Source of the DNA: Sphingomonadaceae bacterium 3R27C6
Lineage (GTDB): Bacteria > Pseudomonadota > Alphaproteobacteria > Sphingomonadales > Sphingomonadaceae
Direction: 5' to 3'
NCBI GenBank assembly: GCA_005503215.1
Contig: SCNS01000016.1
Span: 1 to 64,000, forward strand
Length of the DNA stretch: 64,000 nt
This document shows positions 1 to 12,267 of this stretch, in pieces (the stretch's first letter is position 1; the number at the start of each line of letters is the position of its first letter). The position numbers were made by a program, and so were the translations under genes. A model generated the notes under the pieces. It made no database searches and had not been told where the DNA came from. It saw nothing but the letters and a program-made list of their open reading frames with translations.

Positions 1-525
1 AAGTCGCTGTTCGACGCGATCGGCAGCTTTTTCCAGTGGAGCGCCCCCGCCGCCACGCCGCTGATGTGGATCGCGGTCGCGCTGATACTGCTCTTCCTTC
101 TCTATCATTTCGTCCCCGCCTTCGCGCGCTGGGTCGACAATCTGCCCTTTCGCCGCAAGGCGGGCGGGGACGATGCGGAAGACGGCGCCGGTCAGGCCGA
201 AGCCGGCGCGGCGCGCGCGCTGCTCGCCGAGGCCGACGCGCTCGCGGCTGCGGGGCGCTTTGCCGAAGCGGTGCATCTGCTGCTGTACCGGAGCGTCGAG
301 GATATCGAGGGGCGCCGCCCCGGGCTGGTCAAACCCGCGATGACCTCGCGCGATCTCGCCGAAGCGCATGACCTTCCCGCGGTTGCGCGCGGCGCCTTCA
401 GCCGCATCGCGCGCGCGGTCGAGATCAGCCTGTTCGGCGGACGGTCGATCGACGCGGGCGCATGGCAGACGTGCCGCGACGCTTATGCCGAATTGACGGT
501 GCCGAAGAATTGGGCGCGCGCATGA
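1..525 (+). CDS. DUF4129-type membrane protein, 3' part
   Basis: The frame is open from the first base, so the 5' end lies outside the window; 174 residues are visible. One hydrophobic segment (visible residues about 22-41, WIAVALILLFLLYHF) is followed by an Ala/Glu-rich linker and a helical C-terminal domain (about 65-165) containing LLLYRSVEDIE and SRDLAEA, as in DUF4129 C-terminal domains. The stop overlaps the next start (ATGA). The downstream genes (DUF4350, MoxR, DUF58) are the usual partners of DUF4129 proteins. The biochemical role of the family is unknown; membership of a MoxR-associated membrane system is inferred from context. Confidence 0.75.
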   Translation, partial: KSLFDAIGSFFQWSAPAATPLMWIAVALILLFLLYHFVPAFARWVDNLPFRRKAGGDDAEDGAGQAEAGAARALLAEADALAAAGRFAEAVHLLLYRSVEDIEGRRPGLVKPAMTSRDLAEAHDLPAVARGAFSRIARAVEISLFGGRSIDAGAWQTCRDAYAELTVPKNWARA

Positions 526-1757
526 GCGATACGGCCGCAACCGGCGACGGCTTCAACCCGCGCCTGATTGCGGGGGTGGTGGTCATCGGCATCATCGCCT
601 TCATCGCGCTGTGGGCGCTGATCGCGCTCGGGCCGCAGCTGTCGAGCGGCAATGACGGCGGCGGCCATGCGCTGTCGAAGGGCGCGCCGGGCTACGCCGG
701 CATCGTCGACCTCGTCGAGCGCGCCGGCGCCAACGTCGAATTGCGGCGCCGGGTCGAACCGGCCGCGTATGAGGATTATACGCAGCTCACCATCCTGACT
801 CCGACCGCGCGCACGCGGCCCGAGGAAATGAAGGAACTTCTCGCCGCGCAGGGCGACGCGCCGGTGCTGGTCGTGCTTCCCAAATGGGCGGCAGGAGTCG
901 TCCCCGGTCAGGCACCGAAGCCCGGCTGGGTCAGCGGCGGCCTCGCCGTCCTGCCCCCCGCGCGGCTGCTGCCCGAGGAATATTTCGGCAAGGTCCGCGT
1001 CGGCCGCGCCAAATCGGCCAAGGGCAATGCCCGCGGCCGGGTTGGCGGGCGCGAAATACGCCTGACCGGCCCCCGCCAGCTCCATACGATCACCGGCGAG
1101 GTTCTCGACCCCCTGATTACGGCAGCGGACGGAAGCGCCATCTTGGCGCGTGTGCACGAGGGCGATCGCTATATTCTGGCCGACCCCGATCTCATCAATA
1201 ACCTCGCCTTTTCCACTCGCGAAAAGGCGGCGACAGCGGCGAGCCTGATCGATGCGATCGCCGAGGATGCCGATGCCGACGGTCTCGCCTTCGACCTGAC
1301 GCTGAACGGCTTTGGCGGCCAGCGGTCGCTGCTGCGCTTCGCCTTCGTGCCGCCCTTCATCGGCATTACGCTCTGCCTGATCGCCACGGGGCTGCTCGCG
1401 CTGTGGCAGGCATGGATGCGTTTCGGCCCCGCGCTCAAGCCCCGCCGCGCCATCCCGGTTTCGAAGGCGGCGTTGATCGCGAACAGCGCCGATCTGATCA
1501 AACAGGCACGGCGCGAACTCGACGGCGCCGACGCCTTTGTGAAGAGCCAGCGCATCGCGATCGCGCGGCGGCTGCATGCGCCCGGCGGGCTCGACGACGA
1601 AGCGACCGACCGCTGGATCGACAGGCATCTGGATGCGGGAAGCGAATCTTTCTCCAGCCTCGCGCGGCGCCTGCCGCTCGCGCGCAACACCCATGAGTTT
1701 CTAGAGGGCGCGCAAGCGCTGCACGACATCAGGAAGGATCTACTCCGTGACAGCTAA
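522..1757 (+). CDS. DUF4350 domain-containing membrane protein
   Basis: 411 residues from the ATG that overlaps the upstream TGA; an upstream in-frame ATG at 462 would lie deep inside the previous gene and is less likely. A transmembrane helix near residues 13-35 precedes a soluble DUF4350-like region (about 45-240, with [15 protein letters not shown] and [10 protein letters not shown]), then a second membrane segment (about 270-297) and a basic cytoplasmic tail. DUF4350 is a Rossmann-like domain found almost only beside MoxR/DUF58 genes. It sits between DUF4129 and MoxR with overlaps on both sides, so it is co-translated with them. Its specific function is not known. Confidence 0.8.
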   Translation: MSDTAATGDGFNPRLIAGVVVIGIIAFIALWALIALGPQLSSGNDGGGHALSKGAPGYAGIVDLVERAGANVELRRRVEPAAYEDYTQLTILTPTARTRPEEMKELLAAQGDAPVLVVLPKWAAGVVPGQAPKPGWVSGGLAVLPPARLLPEEYFGKVRVGRAKSAKGNARGRVGGREIRLTGPRQLHTITGEVLDPLITAADGSAILARVHEGDRYILADPDLINNLAFSTREKAATAASLIDAIAEDADADGLAFDLTLNGFGGQRSLLRFAFVPPFIGITLCLIATGLLALWQAWMRFGPALKPRRAIPVSKAALIANSADLIKQARRELDGADAFVKSQRIAIARRLHAPGGLDDEATDRWIDRHLDAGSESFSSLARRLPLARNTHEFLEGAQALHDIRKDLLRDS

Positions 1758-2709
1758 TATCGAGAGCGTTCAGGCCCTCGGCGCAGCGATCGAGGGCGAG
1801 GTCGCCAAGGTCGTGTTCGGGCAGGGTCCGCTCACCCGCATGGTGACGGTCGCGCTGCTCGCGGGCGGCCATGTCCTGCTCGAGGGACCGCCGGGAACCG
1901 CGAAGACCTTGCTCGCACAGGCTTTCGCACGCGCGACGGGTCTCGGCTTCGGGCGCATCCAGTTCACCCCCGACCTGATGCCCGGCGACATTTTGGGGTC
2001 GAACCTGTTCAACTTCCAGACGTCGAGCTTTACTTTGACCAAGGGGCCGATCTTCACCGAACTGCTGCTCGCCGACGAAATCAACCGCACCCCGCCGAAG
2101 ACGCAGGCCGCGCTGCTCGAGGCGATGCAGGAACGGCGCGTGACGATCAATGGCGAGGCGCATGTGATGAGCCCGCGCTTCACCGTGCTCGCGACGCAGA
2201 ACCCGATCGAGCAGCAGGGTGTCTATCCGCTGCCCGAGGCGCAGCTCGACCGCTTCCTGTTCAAGCTGGTCGTCGATTATCCCGAAGCGGACGAGGAACG
2301 GCGCATCGTCGCCGATCATGGCGGGCGCTTCAAAAGCCCCGCGGTCGCCGATTTCGGCGTGACCGAGGTTGCGAACGCCAAGACGATCGAAGCGGCGATC
2401 GATACGATCGCGACGGTCCGGCTCGCCGACGAGATCGTCGATTATATCGTCCGCATCGTCCGCGCGACACGCGAGAGCGCCGACCTCGAATGCGGTGCCA
2501 GCCCGCGCGCCGCGACCTTGCTCGCGCGCGCCGCCTGCGCCGCGGCGGCGCTCGACGGGCGCGACTATGTGATCCCCGACGACGTCCAGCGCCTCGCCGC
2601 GGGTGTCCTGCGCCACCGCGTCATCCTGTCGGCCGCCGCCGAGATCGAGGGCCGCGATGTCGAACACGTCGTCGCGGCCTTGCTCGAACGCGAGGACGTC
2701 CCACGGTGA
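1747..2709 (+). CDS. MoxR family AAA+ ATPase
   Basis: 320 residues from a GTG start inside the tail of the DUF4350 gene. The AAA+ core is complete: Walker A GPPGTAKT (47-54), Walker B LLLADEIN (about 107-113), the sensor-1 segment [11 protein letters not shown] and the [10 protein letters not shown] element of the MoxR family. A C-terminal lid domain follows. MoxR ATPases act as chaperone-like activators of partner proteins that often carry von Willebrand A-like domains; the adjacent DUF58 protein is the expected partner. The substrate in this organism cannot be told from sequence. Confidence 0.93.
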   Translation: MTANIESVQALGAAIEGEVAKVVFGQGPLTRMVTVALLAGGHVLLEGPPGTAKTLLAQAFARATGLGFGRIQFTPDLMPGDILGSNLFNFQTSSFTLTKGPIFTELLLADEINRTPPKTQAALLEAMQERRVTINGEAHVMSPRFTVLATQNPIEQQGVYPLPEAQLDRFLFKLVVDYPEADEERRIVADHGGRFKSPAVADFGVTEVANAKTIEAAIDTIATVRLADEIVDYIVRIVRATRESADLECGASPRAATLLARAACAAAALDGRDYVIPDDVQRLAAGVLRHRVILSAAAEIEGRDVEHVVAALLEREDVPR

Positions 2710-4022
2710 TCTATCCGACCCGGCGTGCGATCTATTTGCTGCTCGCGGGCGCCCCGATGGCGCTCGCGCTCGGGCTGATCCGGCCCGAGCTGTGGCTCGT
2801 CGCGCCCGGCTGGATCGGGGTGATCCTTGCCTGCCTGATTCTCGACACCATTGCGGGGGCGAACCCGCGCCACCTGTCGCTTGATGCGCGTTTTCCGCAT
2901 CAGGTCGGGGTCGGCGATCCGTTCGAGCTGTCGCTTACCGCGAACGGGAGAGCGGTGCCGCCGCGCGCCGAACTCGCACTCGCACTCGACGAACGGCTTG
3001 CCGAGGGCGGGCGGCTCGCGGACGGCATGCGCCGCACGGCCACGGGCGACGCGCTCGTCCGCACATTGACGCTCACCGCATCGCGGCGCGGGCAGGCGCG
3101 GGTCGAGGCGCTGTGGATCCGCTGGGCGGGGCCGCTCGGGCTCGTCTGGAAACAGCGCAAATTCGCCATCGACGGCGCGATCCAAATCGTCCCCAGCCTC
3201 CGCGCGGTGACCGACGAGGGCAGCCGGCTGTTCCAGCGCAACAGTTGGTTTGGCCTCCGCCAGCAACGCTTTCGCGGCGAAGGCACCGAATATGAGGCGC
3301 TCGCCGAATATCAGCCGGGGATGGACCGGCGCGCGATCGACTGGAACGCGTCGGCGCGCCACGTCAAACTGCTCGCGAAGGAATATCGCGTCGAACGCGA
3401 CAACCGCGTCGTGCTCGCGATCGACAGCGGGCGGACGATGGCCGAACCCGTCGGCGGCATGCCGCGCGTCGACCGCGCGGTGTCGGCGGCGCTGCTGCTC
3501 GCCTATGTCGGGCTCAAACTCAACGACCGGATCAGCTTCTTCTCCTTTGCCGCCAAGCCGCAGGCGCTGACCCCCGCCTATATGCACACGCAGGATTTTC
3601 CTGCGTTGCAGCGCGCCGCGAGCCTGATCGACTATGCGCATGTCGAAAGCAATTTCACCCTCGCGCTGACGACCTTGTCGACGCAGCTCAACCGGCGCTC
3701 GCTGATCATTCTGTTCACCGAATTCACCGATGCGACGAGCGCCGACCTGATGATCCGCGCCGCAGGACGGCTGGTGAAGAAACACCGCCTGCTGTTCGTC
3801 GTGATCAGGGACGAAGAGGTCGAGACCGAAGAGCGCCGCCGCCCCGAAAGCGGCGCCGACGTCACCCGGTCGAACGTCGCCGCGGCGATGCTGCGCGACC
3901 GCCAGCTGGTGATCGCGCGGCTCCAGCGGCTCGGCGCCGACGTCATCGAGGTGCCCGCCGACGCGATGGGCGCGAGCGCGGTCGAGGCCTATCTCGGTAT
4001 CAAAAGGCAGGGCAGCCTGTGA
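2706..4022 (+). CDS. DUF58 domain-containing protein
   Basis: 438 residues from a GTG overlapping the moxR stop; the longer frame from 2490 would run antiphase through moxR and is rejected. Two hydrophobic helices span residues about 9-46. The DUF58 signature (about 192-245) is clear: [26 protein letters not shown] and [11 protein letters not shown], followed by AIDSGRTM, which resembles the start of a vWA fold with an altered metal site. DUF58 proteins are almost always adjacent to MoxR. They are thought to be its membrane-anchored clients; here this is inference from position. Confidence 0.9.
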   Translation: MIYPTRRAIYLLLAGAPMALALGLIRPELWLVAPGWIGVILACLILDTIAGANPRHLSLDARFPHQVGVGDPFELSLTANGRAVPPRAELALALDERLAEGGRLADGMRRTATGDALVRTLTLTASRRGQARVEALWIRWAGPLGLVWKQRKFAIDGAIQIVPSLRAVTDEGSRLFQRNSWFGLRQQRFRGEGTEYEALAEYQPGMDRRAIDWNASARHVKLLAKEYRVERDNRVVLAIDSGRTMAEPVGGMPRVDRAVSAALLLAYVGLKLNDRISFFSFAAKPQALTPAYMHTQDFPALQRAASLIDYAHVESNFTLALTTLSTQLNRRSLIILFTEFTDATSADLMIRAAGRLVKKHRLLFVVIRDEEVETEERRRPESGADVTRSNVAAAMLRDRQLVIARLQRLGADVIEVPADAMGASAVEAYLGIKRQGSL

Positions 4023-5059
4023 TCCCGCCCGCCGCCCCCGCACGGCCCATCGACACGCCGAGCTTTTCGACCAGCCGTTTTCGCGCCGAGCGCGAGGCCG
4101 ACTGGATCGCCTTCGACCTGCTGCTCGCCAAGCTGGAGAAAAAAGGCGCCGCCGCGCTGACCAGCGACGAGCTCTTGCAATTGCCCCTGCTCTATCGCGC
4201 CACCCTGTCGTCGCTGTCGATCGCGCGCGCGACGAGCCTCGACAAGGCGCTGCTCGACCATCTCGAGGCGCTGTCGATCCGCGGCTATTTCCTCGTCTAT
4301 GGCGTGCGCGAAAGCCGCTGGAACCGCCTCCGCCGCTTCTTCCTCTACGACTGGCCCGCCGCGGTGCGGTCGGTGTGGAAGGAGACGCTGATCATTTCGC
4401 TGATCATCCTGCTCGGCGCGCTCACCAGTTACTCGCTCGTCTCAAACAACCCCGAATGGTATTTCAACTTCGTCGACGAGGAGATGGCGGGCGGGCGCGA
4501 CCCGCGCGCGACGGCCGAATTCCTCCAGTCAACGCTGGGGCACGGCAAGGCGGCGGCGAGCAAGGGCGAGAGCGGACTGCACGTCTTCGCCACCTATTTG
4601 TTCACGCACAACAGCCAGGTGTCGATCCTGTCCTTTGCGCTGGGTTTCGCGTTCGGCGTGCCGACGATGATGCTCGAATATTATCAGGGCATCGGGCTCG
4701 GCGCGATGATGGCGGTCTTTTCGGCGAAGGGGCTGGGCTATGATTTCGGCGGCTGGCTGTTCATCCACGGCACCACCGAGCTGTTCGCCGCCGCGCTGTC
4801 GGGTGCCGCGGGCCTCAGGATCGGGACCGCGGTCGTCTTTCCCGGCGCGCGCGGGCGGTTGCAGGCGGCATCGGATGCCGGACGCACCGCGGGCAAGGTC
4901 ATGGTCGGCGTGATCCTGATGCTGTTCGCCGCCGGGCTGCTCGAAGGTTTCGGCCGCCAGCTGATCACCGACACGATGCTGCGCTATGCGATCGGATCGC
5001 TGATGCTGCTGTTCTGGCTCGCTTATTATTACATCCCGCGGCGCGAGGATGTGACATGA
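4019..5059 (+). CDS. Stage II sporulation protein M-like (SpoIIM) integral membrane protein
   Basis: 346 residues from a GTG overlapping the DUF58 stop. The first 110 residues are soluble. About five hydrophobic segments follow from residue 118 (ETLIISLIILLGALTSY) to the C-terminus (SLMLLFWLAYYYIP). The HGTTELFAAALSGAAG stretch matches the conserved HGxxEL core of the SpoIIM/DUF95 family. The organism need not sporulate, because the family is widespread and regularly accompanies MoxR/DUF58/RDD genes. A role in membrane remodelling or envelope stress is a guess from family and context. Confidence 0.85.
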   Translation: MIPPAAPARPIDTPSFSTSRFRAEREADWIAFDLLLAKLEKKGAAALTSDELLQLPLLYRATLSSLSIARATSLDKALLDHLEALSIRGYFLVYGVRESRWNRLRRFFLYDWPAAVRSVWKETLIISLIILLGALTSYSLVSNNPEWYFNFVDEEMAGGRDPRATAEFLQSTLGHGKAAASKGESGLHVFATYLFTHNSQVSILSFALGFAFGVPTMMLEYYQGIGLGAMMAVFSAKGLGYDFGGWLFIHGTTELFAAALSGAAGLRIGTAVVFPGARGRLQAASDAGRTAGKVMVGVILMLFAAGLLEGFGRQLITDTMLRYAIGSLMLLFWLAYYYIPRREDVT

Positions 5060-5925
5060 CCGCCGCCGCCGCCAACGCCAAGTCGCGCACCGCGCGCGCC
5101 AAAAAGATCCGTCAGTTCATCACGCCCGAAGGCGTCGATCTCGAATTGAAGATCGCGGGCTCGGGACTGCGTTTCGGCGCGCTGCTGGTCGACCTGATCC
5201 TGATCCAGCTCACGCTGCTGCTCTTTTCGCTGTTGATGCTCTGGATTGGCCTTGCCTCCCAATCCGACACCACCGCCGTCGTCTGGATGCTCGGCGCCTT
5301 TCTGTTGCGCACTTTCTGGTTCATCGGGTTCGAGCTCGGTTCGCGCGCCGCGACCCCAGGCAAAAGGCTGATGGGAATTCGCGTCGTCGCGCGCGACGGC
5401 GGCCGCCTCACCGCCGACGCGGTCGTCGCGCGCAATTTGATCCGCGAGCTCGAAATCTTTCTGCCGCTGATGATGCTGGGGGTTGGCGTCGCCGAGGATG
5501 CGGTGTCGGGCTGGCTCATCCTCGCGGGCGTGCTCTGGTCGCTGACGCTCAGCCTGTTCCTGCTGTTCAACCGCGACCGGATGCGGATGGGCGACCTGAT
5601 CGCCGGGACGTGGGTCGTGATGGCGCAGCGCGTGAAACTCGACGCCGACATCGGGGTCGATGCCGCAGGCGACGCGATGGTCTTCAGCGAAGCCGAGCTC
5701 GCCGTCTATGGCATTTTCGAGCTGCAGGAGCTCGAACGCGTGCTCCGCGGCCGCGATCCGCGCGCGATGCGCGAGGTCGCCGACGCGATCCGCGCCAAGA
5801 TCGGGCGCGCGATCGCCGAAGAGGATGACGTCTTCCTGCTTTCCTATTACCGCCAGTTGAAGGCCCGGCTCGAACGCAAATTGCTGTTCGGCAAGCGGCG
5901 AGAGGATAAATATGCCAGCGACTGA
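5056..5925 (+). CDS. RDD family membrane protein
   Basis: 289 residues; the ATG overlaps the preceding TGA. The RDD domain occupies about residues 30-190 with the Arg-Asp pattern LRFGALLVDLILIQ in helix one and the motif TPGKRLMGIRVVARDG after helix two. A soluble alpha-helical tail of about 90 residues follows, which many short RDD proteins lack. It is the last member of the coupled MoxR operon, although the following nitroreductase start overlaps its end by 14 bases. RDD proteins are multi-helix membrane proteins of mostly unknown role. Confidence 0.85.
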   Translation: MTAAAANAKSRTARAKKIRQFITPEGVDLELKIAGSGLRFGALLVDLILIQLTLLLFSLLMLWIGLASQSDTTAVVWMLGAFLLRTFWFIGFELGSRAATPGKRLMGIRVVARDGGRLTADAVVARNLIRELEIFLPLMMLGVGVAEDAVSGWLILAGVLWSLTLSLFLLFNRDRMRMGDLIAGTWVVMAQRVKLDADIGVDAAGDAMVFSEAELAVYGIFELQELERVLRGRDPRAMREVADAIRAKIGRAIAEEDDVFLLSYYRQLKARLERKLLFGKRREDKYASD

Positions 5926-6598
5926 CACCAGTGTAACCCAAGCCTTACACGCGCGCCGTTCGGTGCGCGCCTTCACCGACAAGCCCGTCGATCCGGCGCT
6001 GCTGAAAGAGATTTTCGCCGCCGCGCAGCGTGCGCCTTCGGGCGGAAACCTCCAGCCGTGGCAGGCAACGCTGGTGACCGGCGCGCGGTGGCAGGCGGTG
6101 AAGGACGCGGTCGCCGCACGGATCACGATGGGGCGCGAAGGTTATGAGCCCGAATATGAGATCTATCCCAAGGGGCTGACCGAACCGTGGGAAGCGCGCC
6201 GCTTCGGCGTCGGCGAGGCGCTCTACGCCTCGCTCGGCATCCCGCGCGAGGATAAGCCAGGGCGGATCGCTCAGTTCATGGAGAATTACCGGGGTTTCGG
6301 CGCACCGGTGATGCTTTTCCTCCATTGTTCGCGCATCATGGGCCCGCCGCAATGGTCGGACATGGGCATGTGGCTGCAATCGGTGATGCTGCTGCTCGTC
6401 GAACATGGCCTTGCCAGTTGCCCGCAGGAATGCTGGGCAATGTACGGCGCGACGATCCGCCGCACGCTCGGGCTGGGCGACGAGCAGATTTTGTTCACCG
6501 GGCTCGCGATCGGTTATGCCGATACCGAAGCGGCGGTGAACCAATGGCCGGTGCCGCGCGCACCGCTCGAAGACGTGATTGATTGGCAGGGATTTTAG
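5912..6598 (+). CDS. Nitroreductase family protein
   Basis: 228 residues starting inside the 3' end of the RDD gene. It has the flavin-binding N-terminal signature ARRSVRAF (14-21) and RAPSGGNLQPWQ, the central helix DMGMWLQSVMLLLVEHGLAS, and the ILFTGLAIGYAD strand of FMN-dependent nitroreductases. These enzymes use NAD(P)H to reduce nitroaromatics, quinones or flavins; the physiological substrate cannot be predicted. The overlap suggests read-through from the MoxR operon, but a functional tie to it is not evident. Confidence 0.88.
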   Translation: MPATDTSVTQALHARRSVRAFTDKPVDPALLKEIFAAAQRAPSGGNLQPWQATLVTGARWQAVKDAVAARITMGREGYEPEYEIYPKGLTEPWEARRFGVGEALYASLGIPREDKPGRIAQFMENYRGFGAPVMLFLHCSRIMGPPQWSDMGMWLQSVMLLLVEHGLASCPQECWAMYGATIRRTLGLGDEQILFTGLAIGYADTEAAVNQWPVPRAPLEDVIDWQGF

Positions 6599-6600
6599 AG

Positions 6601-7104
6601 ATGATCAGCAAGCAGCCGGGTTTTCGCTATGGCGTGGTGGGCGCGCTGATGCTCGTGGTTGCCGGTTGCACGGCGATCCCGCAGCCCGTCGCACCGCCGC
6701 CCCCGCAGCCGGTTGCACCGGCACCGACACCCGCACCGCTGCCGACCCCGGCGGCAGGCTGGGAAGACCGCGCGGTCAACGCCGGCGCGTGGCGTTACGA
6801 TGCGGGCAGCCGCACCGCCGCCTTCGTCCCGACGGGCAGCGGCAACCCACTGCTCAGCCTGACGTGCAGCGGCGGCGGCATCCGGATGACATCGGCGCTC
6901 GCGGGCGATGTCAGCCTGCGCACCAGCGCGGGGACCGACCGGATCCGCTTCGATGGCGGCAGCGCGAACCTCGCGAACCGCGACCCGCGGCTCGACCGCA
7001 TCGCCTTCAGCCGCGGCCGCTTTGCGCTGGAAACACCCGGCGGCGGCGCGATGACGCTGCCGGTACAGTCCGAAATCGGCCGGGTTATCGAGGATTGCCG
7101 GTAA
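6601..7104 (+). CDS. Putative outer-envelope lipoprotein of unknown function
   Basis: 167 residues from the ATG directly after the nitroreductase stop; a TTG at 6583 would give a longer form but lies inside that gene. A type II signal peptide ends in VVAGC (lipobox Cys 23). A Pro/Ala-rich spacer (about 27-57) follows, then a beta-rich domain with two cysteines (LTCSGG and the terminal EDCR). No family was recognised. The domain looks like a compact disulphide-bonded periplasmic fold, and the Pro-rich spacer would hold it off the membrane. Confidence 0.7.
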   Translation: MISKQPGFRYGVVGALMLVVAGCTAIPQPVAPPPPQPVAPAPTPAPLPTPAAGWEDRAVNAGAWRYDAGSRTAAFVPTGSGNPLLSLTCSGGGIRMTSALAGDVSLRTSAGTDRIRFDGGSANLANRDPRLDRIAFSRGRFALETPGGGAMTLPVQSEIGRVIEDCR

Positions 7105-7116
7105 CCGGCGGGGTCT

Positions 7117-7551
7117 TTAGCCGCCGAGCTGGACGGTCCCGCCCTTGATCCAGCCCCAGCGGCACGGACCCTGATATTCGCGCGCATTCGGGACCGACTT
7201 GCCGACGCCGCACATATCGGGATCGGTGCCGGGCGCCGCGAAGACGACGCCGAACCAGGCGTCATTTTCGGCCGCTTCGCACAGCGACACATTCGCGCCG
7301 CCGGCGAGCTTGGCCTTGACCGCGCGCGTCTCGTTCGGCGCCCAATAGACGTCGGTGCCCCCCGCCTTGACGCGGCTGATGCTCGAACAGGCGGGCAGGC
7401 TCGGCCCTTCGGTGCCGATCATCACAGCGCGCGTCGCCAGCGGTTCGCCCGCGACTTCGGGGGCATTTTCGGCAGGCGGCGCGGGCTGGCTGCACGCAGC
7501 GAGCGAGGCGATCAGAAGGGCGGCGGCGGGGATCACGAGACGATGTTTCAT
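7117..7551 (-). CDS. Small putative lipoprotein, SH3-like C-terminal region
   Basis: 144 residues from the ATG at 7551, chosen because it opens a lipoprotein signal peptide (SLAAC, Cys 20); an upstream in-frame start adds an implausible Arg-rich leader. The mature part has about four further cysteines and a C-terminal stretch PCRWGWIKGGTVQL that recalls bacterial SH3-like domains. It is convergent with the lipoprotein gene at 6601-7104 and divergent from gyrB, sharing a roughly 107-base intergenic region with it. Function unknown. Confidence 0.65.
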   Translation of the reverse strand: MKHRLVIPAAALLIASLAACSQPAPPAENAPEVAGEPLATRAVMIGTEGPSLPACSSISRVKAGGTDVYWAPNETRAVKAKLAGGANVSLCEAAENDAWFGVVFAAPGTDPDMCGVGKSVPNAREYQGPCRWGWIKGGTVQLGG

Positions 7552-7565
7552 GCCCCTGAAACTAG

Positions 7566-10205
<2,640 letters not shown>

Positions 10206-10276
10206 GTTCAGTTATTATTCGGTTAAAACCGAACAAATCGCACATCCGGACGCAAAATCACTTCAATCCAACGCGC

Positions 10277-10300
10277 GGCGGCTTGCCTTGGCAGGCCGCC
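10277..10300 (+). terminator. GC hairpin downstream of gyrB
   Basis: The arms GGCGGC...GCC and GGC...GCCGCC pair with a two-base internal mismatch and a TT loop, 72 bases after the gyrB stop. Only a short T-run (TTTT at 10305-10308) follows, so it may be a weak terminator for gyrB or a leader hairpin before the RlpA-like gene. Confidence 0.4.
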
Positions 10301-10338
10301 GCTGCTTTTGGCGCCTCCTCTGACAAGGGGAAGATGTC

Positions 10339-10752
10339 ATGCGGGTCTTTTCTGCCATGATGATGCCGCTTCTGCTCACGGTCTCGGCCGCGGCGCAAGA
10401 AGTCGAAGTCACCGAAAATCCGATCGCCGACATCGTCGACATTGTCGATGAAACCGAAATCGATGGCGGCGTGGCGAGCTATTACGGCAACGAGCTTGCT
10501 GGTAACCGCACTGCGAGCGGCGAGCGCTTCGATCCCGGCCAGCTCACCGCAGCTCACCGCTCGCTTCCCTTCGGCAGCATGGTGCGCGTCACCAACACCT
10601 CGAACGGCGACAGCGTGATCGTCCGCATCAACGACCGCGGCCCCTTTTCGCGCGGCCGCGTGATCGACGTCAGCCAGGCCGCCGCACGCGAAATCGGCAT
10701 GCACCGCAGCGGCACTGCGCGGGTAAAACTGGCATTGCTGAGCGACGACTAG
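10339..10752 (+). CDS. RlpA-like double-psi beta-barrel protein
   Basis: 137 residues. A Sec signal peptide (about 1-19, [10 protein letters not shown]) leads to a double-psi beta-barrel domain (about 48-134) with the family hallmarks [32 protein letters not shown] and INDRGPF. The purine-rich AAGGGGAAGA before the ATG fits a ribosome binding site. RlpA proteins are septal or peripheral lytic transglycosylases or peptidoglycan binders. This one has no SPOR domain and no lipobox, so it is probably a soluble periplasmic member, and whether it has lytic activity is uncertain. Confidence 0.88.
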   Translation: MRVFSAMMMPLLLTVSAAAQEVEVTENPIADIVDIVDETEIDGGVASYYGNELAGNRTASGERFDPGQLTAAHRSLPFGSMVRVTNTSNGDSVIVRINDRGPFSRGRVIDVSQAAAREIGMHRSGTARVKLALLSDD

Positions 10753-11297
10753 GTCGCACCGCCTTCGGCGCCATTGCGACGAAGCTTTTGATCGAGAAGT
10801 CGTAACAACTCGCCCGTCCGGCGTCCGCCAGCTGGGGCTGGAGGATAGCGCGACAACAGATCGATGACGCTCGGACTGGCTTCGCGCGCCGCGCGCTCGA
10901 CAAACTCATGGCCGACAGCCGGGTCATCGCCTGCCGCAAGCTCTGCGGCACGGGCGCCGTGAGCGGCTGCGCCGAGGATGTGGCGGACCTGCGTAGAGCG
11001 CGGCAACGGATGCAGGAAAGCCGCTGCGGAAGCGCACATCGCGGCTCTCGCCGCCTCGCTCGCCGCGCGATCCTCCGTTTCCAGGGCCGCCTTGAGCGCC
11101 GCCCAGGCAGCGTCGCGGAGTGCCTTCACGCGCCGTCCTCCCCCCGCGAATAGCGAGGCCTCGGCAATCGCCTCGCGCGGGCGCAGGTCAAACGGGCAGG
11201 CGCGCTCGAAAATCGCGATCACTTCGCCCGCGCTGCCGGCGGCATAAGCCACGAGGTCGCGAAGCTCCGGCAGGTCGAGATCGATTTCAGCGTTCAC
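10749..11297 (-). CDS. Imm-5-like putative immunity protein
   Basis: 182 residues from a GTG at 11297, five bases after the glutaminase stop; the open frame further upstream overlaps glutaminase out of frame and is rejected. The all-helical, Ala-rich sequence contains [46 protein letters not shown] and [16 protein letters not shown], which I recognise as the pattern of the Imm-5-like putative immunity family. Such proteins are predicted antidotes to polymorphic toxins. No toxin, VgrG or Rhs gene is visible nearby, so this could be an orphan immunity gene or have an unrelated role. Confidence 0.6.
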   Translation of the reverse strand: MNAEIDLDLPELRDLVAYAAGSAGEVIAIFERACPFDLRPREAIAEASLFAGGGRRVKALRDAAWAALKAALETEDRAASEAARAAMCASAAAFLHPLPRSTQVRHILGAAAHGARAAELAAGDDPAVGHEFVERAAREASPSVIDLLSRYPPAPAGGRRTGELLRLLDQKLRRNGAEGGAT

Positions 11298-11302
11298 CTT
11301 GA

Positions 11303-12232
11303 CTAGTCGAACACCGACCAGCCGGCTGCATAGGCGAAATGCTCGAGCACGACCGCGCCCGCCAACGACGTGCCCGCCTCGTTGAGCCCGGGCGACCAGA
11401 CCGCGATCGATCCCTGCCCCGGCGCGATGCACAATATGCCGCCGCCGACGCCGCTCTTGCCCGGCAGGCCGACGCGAAAGGCGAACTCGCCGCTATTGTC
11501 GTAATGGCCGCAGAGCATCATGATCGCGTTGATCCGCCGCGCGCGATGCGCCTCGATCAGTTGCTCGCCGGTGCGCGGATCGCGCCCTTCCATCGCGAGG
11601 AACAGCCCGGCGCGCGCGAGCTGGCGGCACGACATGGCGATCGCGCACTGGCGGAAATAGACGCCGACGACGGTTTCGACCGGATGCTTCAGGTTTCCGA
11701 ACGCGTCCATGAAATGCGACAGGCTGCGGTTGCGTGCGCCGGTTTCGGATTCGGAGAAAGCGACGTCGAAATCGATCCCGACGTCTTCGTCGTCCGCCCG
11801 CGCGCGCATGAAATCGACGATCTCATCGGCGACCGCGTCGCCGCTCCGCCCGTCGATCAGCCGGTCGGTCGTCGCGATCGCGCCCGCGTTGATCAGCGGG
11901 TTGCGCGGGATGCCATGCTCGCTTTCGAGCTGGACGATCGAGTTGAACGCCGATCCCGACGGCTCGCGCCCGACGCTGTCCCACAGCGAACTGCCGACGC
12001 GGCGCAGCGCCAGCGCGAGCGTGAAGACCTTCGACACCGACTGGATCGAGAAGGGCTCGTCGGCGTCGCCCGCAGTGTGGACACTGCCGTCGGGAAGCGC
12101 GAGCGCGAAACCGAGCTTGTTCGGGTCGACCTTGGCCAGCGCGGGGATATAGTCGGCGACACGGCCCTTTCCGAGGTGCGCGGCGGCCAGCGTCATCGCT
12201 TCGTCGATATGGATGCGGAGGTCATCGGTCAT
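11303..12232 (-). CDS. glsA: Glutaminase A
   Basis: 309 residues, the normal length for bacterial glutaminase. It hydrolyses glutamine to glutamate and ammonia. The serine-dependent beta-lactamase-like active site is visible as SVSK (Ser65, Lys68) within PFSIQSVSKVFTLALAL. Other conserved blocks are NPLINAGAIATTD, the segment around NRSLSHFMDAFGN and GLPGKSGVGGGI near the C-terminus. It is followed at short distance by the Imm-5-like gene. The roughly 100 bases upstream are shared with the divergent VOC operon. Confidence 0.95.
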   Translation of the reverse strand: MTDDLRIHIDEAMTLAAAHLGKGRVADYIPALAKVDPNKLGFALALPDGSVHTAGDADEPFSIQSVSKVFTLALALRRVGSSLWDSVGREPSGSAFNSIVQLESEHGIPRNPLINAGAIATTDRLIDGRSGDAVADEIVDFMRARADDEDVGIDFDVAFSESETGARNRSLSHFMDAFGNLKHPVETVVGVYFRQCAIAMSCRQLARAGLFLAMEGRDPRTGEQLIEAHRARRINAIMMLCGHYDNSGEFAFRVGLPGKSGVGGGILCIAPGQGSIAVWSPGLNEAGTSLAGAVVLEHFAYAAGWSVFD

Positions 12233-12267
12233 CGCGCAACTTTAGCATCTTCACGCACATCGACGAG

